Assembly (NCBI GenBank): GCA_028571685.1
Contig: CM053144.1
Location: forward strand, 96,626,171-96,690,170
From: Heterohyrax brucei
Taxonomy: Eukaryota > Chordata > Mammalia > Hyracoidea > Procaviidae
Direction: 5' to 3'
Length of the DNA: 64,000 nt
The translations under genes and the position numbers were made by a program. Of this stretch, positions 23,741 through 35,399 are shown piece after piece. The notes under the pieces were generated by a model that was given only the letters and a program-made list of their open reading frames with translations, was not told the origin of the DNA and made no database searches. Each line of letters starts with the position of its first letter. Within the stretch, counting starts at the first letter, position 1.

Positions 23741-25395
23741 TATTACGGATTGGATTTGTGTCCCCCCAAAAATGTGTGTATTGATTTGACTCAGCCATGA
23801 GTTCCAAGGTGGTATGATTTCTCCCATGTTTTGTGAATCCTGCCTCTGTGATGCTGATAAGGGAGAATGGGTGGCAGTTGTGCTAGGGAGCAGAGTGTCT
23901 TTTGGAAGTTACTGCACTGGGCTACTCTCACTGAGTTTGGATTCTTAGCCTACTGGACTGTTACAATTTCTCACAGAATTTGGTCCTGGGAGTGGGGTAC
24001 TGCTGTAACAGATACCCAAAGTGTGAAAGTGGTTTTGAAACTGAATGGATGGAAGATTCAGAGAGAATGCAAGACAACTGCTAACACCTGGGAAGGTGCA
24101 GATGGTGAAAAGAGGCAGCAGACCGTCAGCAGCAGAACCAGGAGCTGACCCATGAATTAGAATACTGAATGCTGTCCATGGGAGGCTTCCTGGTAGAGTG
24201 GGGTGCCCCCAGATATTTAAATCGGTGGAGCTAGGCTTGCTGACCTATGAAGTGAGAGTGCTGAGTGCCTTTGTGCAGGAGGCTTCCTGGCAGAGCAGGG
24301 TGCCTTCAGACACTTAAGTTAGTGGCATTGTAGAGCTTTGGAACACTTGTCCCAGTAGGACAGATGCAGTCTTGAAGACAGGGCCATAAGGACATAGGAA
24401 GCAGAAGAAGAAGCTGAAGAGACAAGGAGCATAAGAAGCTGAGCTGCATCAGTCTCAAAAGGAATAGATGTGGGCATGAGGCCCAGACCATAGGAAGCAG
24501 AAGCTAAAAAGACAAGGAAGAGGAGAACTGAGTGGCCTGAGTCTCAAAAGGTATGGCTATGACCTCAGGGGTTACCAAGGGTGGGGCCATGGCCTCTCGA
24601 GCTTCAAAAAGTGGGGTGTCTAAAGCCGAGGGAGCAGAGTTGCTGTCCCAGATGGCTTAGAAAGTGGAGCTGAAGCCCAGGGCCCAGAAGACTCCACTTA
24701 GAGTTTGGAGAGTGTGGTCAATATCTAGGGTCTAGAGGAAAGGGCTATTGTGTAAAGTATCTCAGAGTATGCAGTATTATTTTTGAAGCCATGAAAGCTA
24801 ATGTAATATGTTATACTAATTTTCTTGGTGTCTGTTATGCCCTTCCCTGCTATAGTTATTATTTGTAATGAAAATTTCTAACCCACGCCTGTGTGTTCTG
24901 TCATTGTCTTTTGGAAGTAGGTAGGTAACATATGTTCTGGATTTCAGTTAAAAAGGAATTTACAGATTTTGGACTTGGGCTTTAAGACTCTTGCAATGAG
25001 ATGAGTACATTTTTGAATTTTGAAAGAGTATGATTTTGGGGGGTGCCAAAGTGTGGGATATTATATGTTGCATTTGTGTCTCCACCAAAAACACGAGTAT
25101 CGATTTGAATTAATCATGAATCCAAGTATGGTATGATTCTTCCCATATGTTGTGAATCCTGCCTCTGTGATGTTGATGAGGGAGAATGGGTAGCAGTTGT
25201 GTTGGTGAGGCAGGACTCAAGCTACGAGTTTATGGGATATAAGGGAGAGAAGTGAGCAGAGACAGTTGAGAAGCTTGCATCACAAAAGAGTAGCACTGAG
25301 AGCAGAGTGTGTACTTTGGACCTGAGGTTCATACACCAAGATGCTGTCACTGAATTTGGACTCCTAGCCTACTGGTCTGTGATAATTTCACATAC
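23741..25395 (+). mobile_element. ERVL-MaLR element (LTR-internal-LTR) inserted in L1
   Basis: The 5' LTR is at 23741 to about 23998 and the 3' LTR at 25059-25395. Both open with a 'tatta...gattg(g)atttgtgtcyccmcc' block and share GTGAATCCTGCCTCTGTGATG. The internal part (about 24000-25058) starts with the conserved MaLR phrase 'ggagtggggtactgctgtaac' and later shows 'gtgaaagtggttttgaaactg'. It is non-coding, as is usual for MaLR. The 5' LTR lacks about 110 bp that the 3' LTR has. It is an old endogenous retrovirus-related element without intact genes. Confidence 0.8.
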
Positions 25396-25479
25396 TGAAT
25401 GGGACTGTGACAATGGGATATCTCTTCTTGAAACCTTCCATGCATGGTGTTTTCTGTTGGAGCAGCACCTGATATCTGA

Positions 25480-26149
25480 CTGAGACAGATATTTGTAATA
25501 GTCCAGTACTTTTTGAATTTTGCTAAGAATTGCTTTATGGCTTAGTATGTGGTCAATTCTGGAGAATGTTTCATGAGCAGTAGAAAAGAAAGCATAGTTG
25601 GCTGTTGTTGGGTGGATTGTTCTATATATGTCTATGAGGTCAGATTGGTTGACTGTGGCATTTAGATCTTCCACGTCTTTACTGAGCTTTCGTCTGGGCA
25701 TTGTTCCCTTCAATAGGACGGGTGTCTTGACGTTTCCTACTGTTGTTGTAGAGCTAGTTGTTTTCACTTCAGTTAGTGTTCGTTTTATGTATTTTGGAGC
25801 CTTGTCATTGAGTACATAGATATTTATTATGGTCATGTCTTCCTGGAATATTGATCCTTTAATCATTATGTAATAATCTTCCTTATCCAATGTGGTACAT
25901 TTTACTTTAAAGTGTTTTTATCAGAGATTAATATTTCCATGTCTGCTCTTTTTTGAATATTCTTAGCTTCATATATTTTTTCACCCTTTGAGTTGTAGTT
26001 TGTTTATGTCATTGAGTCTGCGATGTACCTCCCGTATGCAGCATATAGATGGTGTGTGTTTTTTTAATCCATTCTACTACTGTTTATTGGTGCACTCAGT
26101 CTATTTATATTCAGTGTTATTTTTATGGGTTTGAGCTTAGTGTTGTCAT
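25480..26149 (-). pseudogene. L1 ORF2 endonuclease domain remnant
   Basis: The minus strand from a start equivalent at 26149 encodes an L1-type apurinic endonuclease. The in-frame piece 25890-25369 contains INIYVLNDKAPKYI, LIDIYRTIHP and FSRIDHILSHK, all canonical ORF2p endonuclease blocks. The expected GDFNTPL block reads GNVKTPVL, so the catalytic Asp/Asn pair is lost, and the frame is broken. ORF2p endonuclease nicks target DNA to prime reverse transcription. Confidence 0.8.
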
Positions 26150-26559
26150 TTTGATGTTTCTTTATGTCTGAGTTGTAGACAATTCCTTCTTTCCATTTAA
26201 TTTTCTGAGCTCAGTCTTTTTCTTTACGTGTTTTCATCTTTTTCAACATTGGTGATTTCATACTTGTTGTGATTTCATGCTTTTCTTATTTCAGTGCACA
26301 GGAATGATAGTTTCCAGAATTAAACAGTCTTTAATTTCTTTATATTTACTTGACATCCTCTCTATATGAAAAATCTCTGAATACATTTTTTTAAGCCCCT
26401 CTTGTTTATTTTTCTGTAATGACATCTCTGTTTCCCTATTTTCGGTACTTTGTCTATGTTTATTTTTGTGATTTCTGTATTTGAGTTGATATCTAATTGC
26501 TCTGCTTTGTGTTCAGGTCTTGGATTTTTACCTTGTGATACTGATTTCCTAACCAAAGG

Positions 26560-27480
26560 ACTCTCTTTAGTATTTTTTGTAGTTTTGGTTAAGTTTTTGC
26601 CATTTCCCTAATTTTCTGTTTGTCTGGAAATGTCCTAATCTTGCCGTCATATCTGAGAGACAACTTTGCTGGATACATAATTCTTCCTTGGGACGTATTT
26701 TCCTTCAAGGCTCTGTTACATCATCCCATTTCCTTCCTGCCAGCATGGTTTCTGTTGAGTAATCCAAATTTAGTCTTACTGATTCTCCTTTGTAGGTTAT
26801 TTTCTTTTATCACTAACCACTTTTAAAAGTGTCTCCTAATCTTTAATTTTGGCTAATTTGATCCTAGTATGGCTTGGTGTCTTTCTTTTGGGGTATACTC
26901 TGTGTGGAGTTTGATGAGCATCCATGATAGCCAGTTTCTCATCTTTGATGGTATCAGGGAAGATTTTTTTTTTTTTTAATGAAATATTCAGCACTTCACT
27001 ATGTATTCTCCATTACCTCCTCCCCCACCCCAGCCCCTGATCTGGTTCTCAAGTCATTTGTAGATTATTCCTCCTCACAGAGTCTAGCATAATTCTCTTG
27101 CTACTTAAATTCTATTATCTGATTTTTCCTCAAATATTTTGATGTAATGTGGTTTATCTTCAGTCTCACTAATTTGACTTTCCATTGTCTCAACTCTACT
27201 TCTTTGATTACTGAGTTGTCTAATTCTGTAATTTTATTAGTCTCTGAATTTGTAATTCTTGTCCCTCTATGCTTTCTTGTAGCTTGTTCAATTTGTCATT
27301 ATGCTCTACTGCATTTTGCCTCATCTCCTTCCTCATCTCTTGAAGAGTCCTAAATATTATCTTGTATTCTACCTCTGATAATTCCCAGAAGTTTTCTTAT
27401 TCTGGAAAATTTGATTCTTAGTGAGTTTTCTAAAGAGATCATGGTCTGCTTTTTTAAGTGATTGGGAAGCAGCCGTTTTC
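26560..27480 (-). pseudogene. L1 ORF1 remnant
   Basis: The minus strand reads through the ORF1 C-terminal domain (the reverse of 'ctttgctggatacataattcttcc' at 26662-26690), the RRM-like middle, and an Asn/Glu/Leu-rich coiled-coil region (about 27130-27400). Many stops are present. ORF1p is the trimeric RNA-binding chaperone of the L1 particle. Boundaries are approximate. Confidence 0.65.
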
Positions 27481-28462
27481 TCCAATCTGTCAGTAAATTG
27501 TACCTAAATATTTTGTTTGCTTACTGTGTTCTAGCTTCTTGATTTGAAATGTCCAGATAGACTAGTTGTATGTGATTATTTTGTCACTGTTGTCTTTGAA
27601 GTTCTAATGTCCTGTCATGAGGTAGTTAGAGGGGTTGTTAGAATTAGGGGCCCAAGAGACCATTTACTTTTCTTATATGGATTCAGTTCATGGGTCCAGG
27701 TAGTCAGTCACCAAATGTGAGGTATAGGCTCTGATGTTTTCTCCTAGATGGACAGGAGTGACTGGTGTAGGCACTGGTATCTGGCTGCAGCTGCTGAGAA
27801 AGGCAGAGGGATAACAGCTGTTTCTGAGTGTCTGTGAGGATAGCATATCCCCTTATGTCTGAATCTAGGTGGAAGAATAATTTCTGCCCTAATTTTCCAG
27901 CTTTGGAGACCTGGCAGAATTTTCTTTCTATCCCCTTCCCCCAGTTGGTTATATTGTTCCCCTTCCAAATCCTAGAGAATGGCTCAGAGAGAGTTTAAGG
28001 AGTCCTATTTTCAGCTTAGTTAATGGTGCCAGATGCAGTGCAGAGATGACAGGGGAAAGCATTGGGAAAAGGTAGATAGACCCATCTCAAAGAAAAGAAC
28101 AAAATCTGCAGTAGGTTACATGCAAACACTTAGCTTTCAAAGATCTAGTGCTGTTTTCCACTGGTTCTGGAGGTATGAGTGGACCTTCAAGGCAGTTGCT
28201 CCTGCTGACAAAAATCCTCCTGTCTGCTCACCACGACAGCTGCCTCTGTTTCCCAGCAGGTCAGATCTGTGGAATCCTGTGTATATTTATTTCTGGTACT
28301 ACTCTCTCTTCCCCATTGCTCAGTCCAATTTCTCAGCTTTTGTTTTGATGTCAGGGCTCATAGGATATCATATGTACTGGATCGATTTGTTTCTTTGTGT
28401 CTTTGTTGTTAGTGGAATTACTGGAAGTATCTGTCTACTCTGTCATGTTGGCCCCAGCCTCC

Positions 28463-28604
28463 AATTTTTTAGTATTTGGAGGGGAAGCTCATATAACTTT
28501 ACCTTTTTGAGTATAGCTAAATTGCTCTTCATTTTTTAAAAATTTTCTTGAAATTCATAGTAGTTTTAGTATTCTCCCTCCTCACCAAGGCTGCAAATGT
28601 TGTC
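28463..28604 (-). mobile_element. Possible ancient L1 remnant
   Basis: 'ctaaattgctcttc' and 'ctccctcctcaccaaggctgcaaatgttgtc' resemble the reverse of an old L1M ORF2 C-terminus. The stretch is short and diverged. Confidence 0.35.
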
Positions 28605-30135
28605 TTTTTTTTTTTTTTTTTTTTTTTTTTTATGATTAAGTAGAAGTGTACAATCCAAATCAACTCTTCATGCCCACCTATCTGGAGTTTCATCTACTCT
28701 TCTCACCCTATGACAGCATATTCCTCCTTTTAACTCTATACTTCTAGTATCCTCTTAATGAACACCTGTCCCCTCCTTTCTATCCTCTTCTCTCACATGT
28801 AGAAAGAAACCAGTAGGACAGCCTCCTATAAATATGTAAAACCATAAAGTAAACACACTGAATGTATATGCTTACACTTTGTCCCCAAGTCCAGTCCACT
28901 TGTATCTGAAGAGTTGACCCCAGTACTGGTTTCAGGTCATGGCCAGCAGCAAGTCTAGGGGCCATGTTCCCAGGGGAATCTCCAGGCTGTTGGACCATCA
29001 ATTCTGGTCACTTATAAAGGTTCTTGAACTGCATACCTCTTTTTCTCATGTTGCCTAGGGGACTTTACATTATGTCCCCCATCATGGCTGCCTTTGGTGG
29101 TAGCCAGGCACTATTTGCTTCTTCTGCTCTCATGCTGATGCAGTCTCCCATTCATAAGGGTCTTTCTATCTCCTGGGCTCATTTTTCCTTGTGTCTTTTC
29201 TGTTCTCAGTCATCATCTGTTCCAGATGGGTTGGAACTGTTTGGTGTCCCTCAGATGGAAGCTTGCTAGCCTTTAAGATCCCAAACACCACTCACCAATA
29301 CAGGGTGCAGAAGACCTTCTTAGCTAAAGACTAGCTATGCCAGTTGACCTTGACGTCTCCTGAAAACATGGCCCCCAGGCCCCTGTCCCTGCTACTTTAT
29401 CCTTGAAATATTGGGCTGAGTTTAGAAAACCTTTCAGTTTGTGGCATAGTCCCATGATGCTGATCTGTTCTCTGCTGTGTGCTATCCCTCCCTTCACCTA
29501 ACCAAATTCCTATTGACTATCTAAACATCCTTCTCCCTCCCTCTCTACCCTTGCAACCATCAAAGAGTCTTTACATAAATCCATTTTAAGCCCTTATAGC
29601 AGAAGTTTCATACAGTATTTGTCCTTTTGCAGCTGACTGATTTCACTCAGCATAATGTCTTCTAGTTGAAACTATGTTATGAGATGCTTCCTGAAATCAT
29701 CCTTGCTCTTTATTGTTGTATGGTGTTCCATTGTATATATGTATCATATTTTGTTTATCAATTCATTTGTTGATGGACATCTAGGTTGATTCCATCTTTT
29801 TGCTGTTGTGGACAGTACTGCAATAAACATTCGTGTGCGTGTGTCTGTTTGTGTGACCACTTTTATTTCTGTAGGATATATTCTGAGCAGTAGTATGGCT
29901 AGATCATATGGTATTTCTATTTCTAGCTTTTTAAGGAAGTGTCAAATTGTTTTCCAAAAGACGTTGCACCATTTTGCATTCCCACTAGCAGCATAGAATT
30001 CCAATCTCTCCACAGCCTCTCCAGCATTTGCTGTTTTGTGCTTTTTGGATTATTGCCAACCTCTTTGGGGGTGAGATGCTATTTCATTGCAGTTTTGATT
30101 TGCATTTCTCTAATACATAGTGATAGTAAGTTGAT
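28605..30135 (-). mobile_element. L1 LINE 3' end with long poly-A tail, 5'-truncated
   Basis: A pure run of 27 T at 28605-28631 is the poly-A tail on the minus strand. 28632 to about 29590 is the elephant-type 3' UTR. 29590-30135 is the reverse of the ORF2 C-terminus ('cactcagcataatgtct', 'gtactgcaataaacattcg', 'ggtatttctatttctagc', 'ttgcattcccactagcag'). The 5' truncation is near 30135. The long uninterrupted tail suggests that this is one of the younger insertions here. Confidence 0.88.
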
Positions 30136-30400
30136 CTTCATTTGTAAAGCAATGCAGGTGTATTCTCAGATATGAAAAGAATCAGAACATGTAACAATTG
30201 TTACAATAGATTAATTAATCTTATAGAAGCTTTCACTTTCTTCAGTCTTTCAACAGCCTTTCTACCCAGTTGTAGAGCACATAGAAAGTAAAAATACTTT
30301 CTTATTCCAGTGAAATTTATAGATTTCATAAGGTTTGCTTTTCATTAGTTTTTAAACACTTGGCAACTCATATAATTTTTGTGTCTTGATTTTAGATAAT
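30136..30400. other. Short unassigned spacer
   Basis: No repeat or gene recognised between the truncated L1 and the permuted L1 fragment. Confidence 0.4.
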
Positions 30401-30616
30401 AAAATAGAAATAGAAATACCATACGATCTAGCCATCCTACTGCTAGAATATATCCTACAGAAATAAAAGTGGTCACACAAACAGACACATGCACACAAAT
30501 GTTTATTGCAGTACTGTGCACAACACCAAAAAGATGGAATCAACCTAGATGTCCATCAACAACGTCTTTTGGAAAACAATTTGGCACTTCCTTAAAAAGC
30601 TAGAAATAGAAATACC
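30401..30616 (+). mobile_element. L1 ORF2 C-terminal fragment, circularly permuted copy of 29767-29963
   Basis: 30401-30562 is the reverse complement of about 29767-29929, and 30563-30616 is the reverse complement of 29910-29963. In a normal L1 the second block would come first. The two ends of the fragment carry the same TAGAAATAGAAATACC sequence (30405-30420 and 30601-30616). By eye the copy differs from 29767-29963 at about eight or nine positions and shares the unusual 'ccaaaagacg' variant. Confidence 0.85.
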
Positions 30617-32920
30617 CTGAAAGGCAGGAGATAACTATTATTTCTAGTCAATGTCTACCACCTCAGCAGACTTTCTCTTTAAATGTTGACTTAAAAAAAT
30701 GACTGTCAGGGAATAACAGTTGCATTAGCATTTTAATGTGGGAATCATTTGTTTCCAACCAGTGCTTGGAATTCTCTCACCTCCCCCATTACATTGAAAA
30801 AGACAAAAATCTGATTGGGTTAGGTTTGCACTGTGCCTTATCATTTACATCTCTTCAAGTTCAGCAGAGAAAAAATAATTTTGGTGCATGGGGGGATGGT
30901 AGTGGGGAGATGAGGGGTGAACACAGAGGGAACATCATTTTTAATTCATTGTAGTTGCACAGGTGAAGAATATCCTGCTTGATGTCTCTTCCAGTCTCTA
31001 TTTGAACAAAGAGTGATTTTATTGTACTGTGGTCCTGTCAGCCTACTTCTCTCATGGGAGGAGAGAAAAAGAAGAAAAAAAAAAAGAGAACTAAGCTTGA
31101 TCTTTTATTCTCAGCCAAACCCAATGTATACTTGAAACAGGTAAAGTGATTGTCAATGTTTATAAAACTAGTACTTAGATCAAAAAGGCATGTGTGCTTT
31201 TGCATAAATATTTTAAAGTTGCAAGGAGGCTCAGGGAGAGGATGCCTTACCTGGCACGCAAACTGGCAATGTCTGTTTGAAGGCCCAAAACTGCATCATC
31301 CTTGTGTGTGTGTTGTTACAAATATAACTTTGCTTTATTCCTTACTGTGGGCTTAGAGTAGGGAAGGAAATAGTGAAGAGTGATTAAATCTCCTGGTAAG
31401 AACTGGATTTGCTGAATTATTTCATATTAATTAGATAGTAAGGAATATCTGCTGTTTTATGGTACTCTTAAAGGCTTACATTACCCTTAAGAGATTTCCT
31501 TCAGCCTTCTTCACAGCAGCTGCATTTTATATATGACAAATATCTATTTACAGTCAGTAAATTTTCAGTATATTAAGCTCCCCAAAGTGAGTTAAGAAAA
31601 ATGTATAGCATTTTTACTACAAAGCAATATAATTAAATATGTCACTGTTCTCTCTTTAGTAGAACATGAAGAGTAAAAATGGCTTGAGGGCAACGTCTGA
31701 CCTCCTCCAGGGAGAGGCAGAACCAATAGCCCAAGGCTGATTCCTAAGTGGTAGAGGCAAGACATACCTCCTTTCTCCACCATTTCAGCCAATTCTGGCA
31801 TTAACTGTCCCTCTCACAGCTCTCTCCATTGAATTTGATAATTAATTGCAGTGGCCACAAAGAACTCACAATTTATGCTCACTATTATGGGGTTTATTAG
31901 GAAAACAACACAGTTTAGGCTCAAGAACATTCAGGATATAGTTTTCCATCAGGATACCTTTTCTGCAGCTGTGCTCTCTCAGGCAAGCCACTCCTTGGAC
32001 CTCAGTCTCTGCCCAGTGGCACTTAGCTTTCTCTCTTCATGGGGTGAGAAGCCCACCACACTGTCTCTGCTGCATAGTCTCTGCTTCCTTTGTGGTGGTG
32101 GCCACCTCCTTCTTTGCTCTGTAATTGGGTCTCTTTTAAGTTCAAAATTAAGCAATCACCTTGGTAGGCCACAATTTCCCTATCACACAGTCACTTGGCT
32201 AAGACTTACAAAACCAAAGCTAGAAAGGCCGCACAAAGTATTCAGTAAGTAATCAAATGGACTGCATGAAGTTAGTGATATAGTAAAAAGATGATAAGTA
32301 TAAGGCATTCTGTGGCAAGTAAAATTTAGGGCATATTAAATATTTAAATTTCTGTGAGAATCGAGGTCAACCCTCCAGGAAAGTGAAGAAAGGATATAAA
32401 GCTTGTCATATGGAAAATGCTTAAAAGATAACATAAGGCCATATTTTGCCAAAGTAATGAAATATTCCAGTCCAAAACCCTTCTAGCCCTCAAAATATGG
32501 TACAATATGTGTCCATAAAATTTTATAGCCAAGCAGGCCACTTTGATTTAAATTAGTGGTCTGTTAATTTCAGTGCATGTACCGGGCACTATTTCAGTAT
32601 CTATAGGTTTATCAAACATAATTCCTGTCTGATATAATTATAGTCTTGTTGGAGAAAGAAATTATAAACACACAAGCCAAAGTTAAGCAATAACATTAAC
32701 GTCAAATAAGTGTTTGGATAATCCACAGAAGAAACGCTATGTTATTAAAGTCAATTGCAATCTATTATATGCCAGTCCAGAGGACGAAAGAATATCTTAT
32801 CTATAAGGAAGGTTATCCTGAGGAACTGGATATACAAACCAATATAATTGGAGATAAAAGTGTTCTAACTAAGTGCTGTATTAAAAATAAGGTGAGATCA
32901 GAGTAATCAGACCAAACACA
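30617..32920. other. Unassigned intergenic sequence
   Basis: 2.3 kb with no confidently recognised element. 31850-32260 has the look of a reversed LTR or 3' end (AATAAA on the minus strand near 31893), but I cannot name a family. A purine-rich AAG/A tract lies at 31070-31090. 32580-32830 has a weak resemblance to an ancient mammalian repeat ('accgggcactatttcag'). No frame here shows a domain. Confidence 0.35.
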
Positions 32921-32924
32921 AACG

Positions 32925-33014
32925 TTAAGTGTCGTTGAGTCAGTTCCAGCTTGAACTGCTGACTTTTTGCTTAGCAGCCATAGAAATGACCTACTGCATC
33001 ACTAGGGTTTCCAC
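32925..33014 (-). mobile_element. AfroSINE, minus strand, internally deleted
   Basis: The tail ('gtgtcgttgagtcagttcc') is joined directly to the head ('gaactgctgactttttgcttagcagcc...agggtttcc'). The middle of the SINE is missing. Confidence 0.8.
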
Positions 33015-33019
33015 ACATC

Positions 33020-34630
33020 AGAATAAGAGCCTCCAAAATTCGTCTCCTCCACAAAAGCAAAAATAACACCAAAAGCAGAGATAAGACAAAAATTGTCAGA
33101 ATTAACTTTTTAAAAATGCTAGAATTTACTGCAATCCAGAGAGTGTTTATTCAAGAAAACTAACAATTTCTGTAAGACCAGTGAGCCTTGTGATATTTTA
33201 ACTTGCTCTAATTCCCCTATCCCAGCTCCTCAGCGTCCTTGAAAACTAATAGAGCACAATCATGGTGAAAATGAGCTGTATAAGACCACCAAAAGAGGAA
33301 ATTAGGGTTGGGGAACTCTCAAAACCCATACCCAGAAGTAGTTATTGTTTGACCCATCTAGTAGTTTCCAAGAAGACTTCACTAACACGGCCATCTTTAT
33401 GTAACTCAGTTTGAAAACAGTTTTTTCCCAGAGGCATTTGTCAAAACAATTAGCAGAAATTATTTAATACACTGGCTGCACAAGGCAGTGGATAACAGTG
33501 GCACAAACAGTCAACAAACCAAAGAGCTTAAAAGGAAAAGCTGGAGAAAGACATGTCCACAGGAAGCTTGCAAGAACAGATATACTTCTGGGAATCTCAA
33601 AGGCCGTGCTTATGTTTAGGGCTGTGCACATGAAATTGTCTCAAGCTATCATCTTCAGCTAACCCGAGGTTTTTTGGAAGCAGGAAATGAAAGCTAGTTT
33701 TAACCTGCCTGACTGAGTGTTGAAAGTGTGCACCAAAATCCACACAGAGTTCCTTGTCAAAGACTGATAGAGTTCTGTTTACGAGCATTTAGGAAAAAGT
33801 GTTGTATAACCTTTAGCTTACCACAAAACTAACTGAAGGCCCCAAGTAGTAGAAACAGCTTGCCCTGGACTACTAACTAAAGGTTAGTGGTTAGGAACCA
33901 TCCAGGAGCACCACAGAAGAAAGGTTGACTGTTGTCTTCTATAGAGACTAAAGTCAAGAAAAATTTATGGAGCAGTTCTTCTCTGTTGACTGGATGGCAA
34001 CTTTTAAACTAACTGAACAAAGACTTCAGTGGTTACCTATAACAAGGAATACAAATTTTACTAAACAAATATGAACAATAATCAACATTAATAAAATAGG
34101 AGAAAGGAAAAAATCAGATTTTCAGAATTGCCGGATTGTTTAATATGTCCAGTTTTGACACAGACTTAAGAGATACAGGAAAAAAAAAAGCCAAGTACAT
34201 ACAACACATGCACAGCAGACTAAAACAGTAAGTAGAAACTGTCCCTGAGGAAATTCACACCTTAGATTTATTGGAAATGGCTTTAAATCAGACTTTGATT
34301 TGTTCAACTAACTAAATACAAACGTGTACAAAAACTAAAGTGTGTGAATTCTGTCTCATGAAGAAATAGCATCTAATGAGGAGATAAAAATGATATATAT
34401 AGAGAAGGACCAAACAGTAATCCTGGCATGGAAAAGTCAATATCAGAATTAAAGCATTCACTAGAGGAGCTCCACTATAAATTCAGCAGACGGAAGAAAG
34501 AATCAAAATACTTGAAGATAAGTCAATTGAGATTATGCAGTTTGAGAAAGAGAAATCAAAACATTTCAAAAGTGTCAAAAAAAAAAAAAAACCCTAAAAA
34601 TTTGTCCCTAACAAATTGGCCTAAGACAAA
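33020..34630 (+). mobile_element. HAL1/L1M-like element, 5' part and ORF1 remnant
   Basis: 33020-33857 resembles the 5' region of old L1M/HAL1 elements. 34140-34590 matches the HAL1-type ORF1 N-terminal and coiled-coil region in order: 'gtccagttttgacacagac', 'cctgaggaaattcacacctt', 'aatggctttaaatcag', 'cactagaggagctcc', 'gaaagaatcaaaatacttgaagataagtcaattgag'. An AfroSINE is inserted at 33858-34010. HAL1 elements have ORF1 but no ORF2; the matching 3' UTR appears at 35400. Confidence 0.65.
33858..34010 (+). mobile_element. AfroSINE, diverged
   Basis: Head 'ccctggactactaactaaaggttagtggttaggaacc', then 'tatggagcagttcttctctgttgac' and 'ggatggcaac' as the tail remnant. Confidence 0.65.
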
Positions 34631-34652
34631 AAACAAAAAGCAACTACCATAG
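34428..34652 (+). pseudogene. ORF1 coiled-coil remnant of the HAL1/L1M element
   Basis: A 74-codon frame beginning MEKSISELKHSLEELHYKFS. The Leu/Ile/Glu/Lys spacing is heptad-like and corresponds to the 'MKNSLEGLNSRFE...' coiled-coil segment of old L1/HAL1 ORF1. It is truncated and not functional. Confidence 0.55.
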
Positions 34653-34825
34653 GTTTGATTCTAATTTCGTGGGATTACATATGTGTCAGAGTAGAACTCA
34701 TCTCTACAGGGTTTTCGGTGGCTTATTTTTCAGAGGTAGATTGCTAGGCCTTTCTTTCAAGACACCCCCTAATGTTTTTTGTTAGTAGAAGAACAAGTTA
34801 GCTCTTTGCTGAGGCTCTTCTTTAA
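34641..34825 (-). mobile_element. AfroSINE, long type, minus strand
   Basis: Tail 'aggtttgattctaatttcg', 'tgtgtcagagtagaact', the long-type block 'agggttttcggtggcttatttttcagaggtagattgctaggcctttctttcaag' and a weak head are visible in order. Confidence 0.75.
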
Positions 34826-35399
34826 CAACAGACAATACCGATTTCAGAAATTTCCTCAGTGTCCCACACTTGTTAGACATTTTACCCACTTCTGTCACAT
34901 GTGTAAGTTTAGAAGATTCTCTAACTCCTTAACTGGCTTTGACCTTCGTCTCAACCAGACTTTTCAGCCTTCTGGACTGGCTTCATCTTACAGATCTATA
35001 CATTTACTCTGTTCTGACACATACACATACACAGGTTTTTAAATTTTTTTCTGTTTTTCCTTTGATTCTTTTAGTAATGAATATTTCCCAGTACATTTAC
35101 GTCTATGCCAGGTAAGGAGAATATTAAGAATATTACAGACATAGTTCAGACAAACTGTTAGTAAAATGTACTGGGCATATTATGTACTGGACATATTATA
35201 TTTTGTTAAATATACCTAAGGGTATTATGACAGTGACTATATATAATGAGAACTAGTCTATAAAAATTTTGTTCTATGAAGTTACAGTTTATTTCTGTAT
35301 ATAATATATAAAAAGCTGAGAATAACATGGTAGGCCAAATGCTAAGCCCATACTGGGACAGGTAATGTATAAAATGAGCCGAGGGCATCTTGTCAGATG
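34826..35399. other. Unassigned sequence within the HAL1/L1M region
   Basis: No match recognised. The 87-codon frame at 34779-35042 has no known domain. Confidence 0.35.

Larger units (their letters stand above)
22090..28462 (-). mobile_element. L1 LINE, minus strand, internally deleted and split by a MaLR element
   Basis: From right to left (5' to 3' of the element): 5' UTR at 28462 to about 27480, ORF1 remnant about 27480-26560, an unusually long ORF1-ORF2 spacer about 26560-26150, ORF2 endonuclease 26149 to about 25480, an MaLR insertion (23741-25395), ORF2 linker and early RT 23740 to about 22540, and then a jump straight into 3' UTR sequence (about 22535-22090). The C-terminal part of ORF2 and part of the 3' UTR are missing. 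The 5' UTR aligns with window bases 1-820. Confidence 0.85.

Noticed and set aside
28033-28539. 168-codon plus-strand frame with membrane-like hydrophobic stretches
   Set aside because: Most of it is antisense to the L1 5' UTR that also occurs at 1-820. The hydrophobic codons come from T-rich antisense DNA.
31850-32260. Reversed LTR or processed-pseudogene 3' end
   Set aside because: Only an AATAAA on the minus strand and general appearance support it. No family, ends or target duplication could be recognised.
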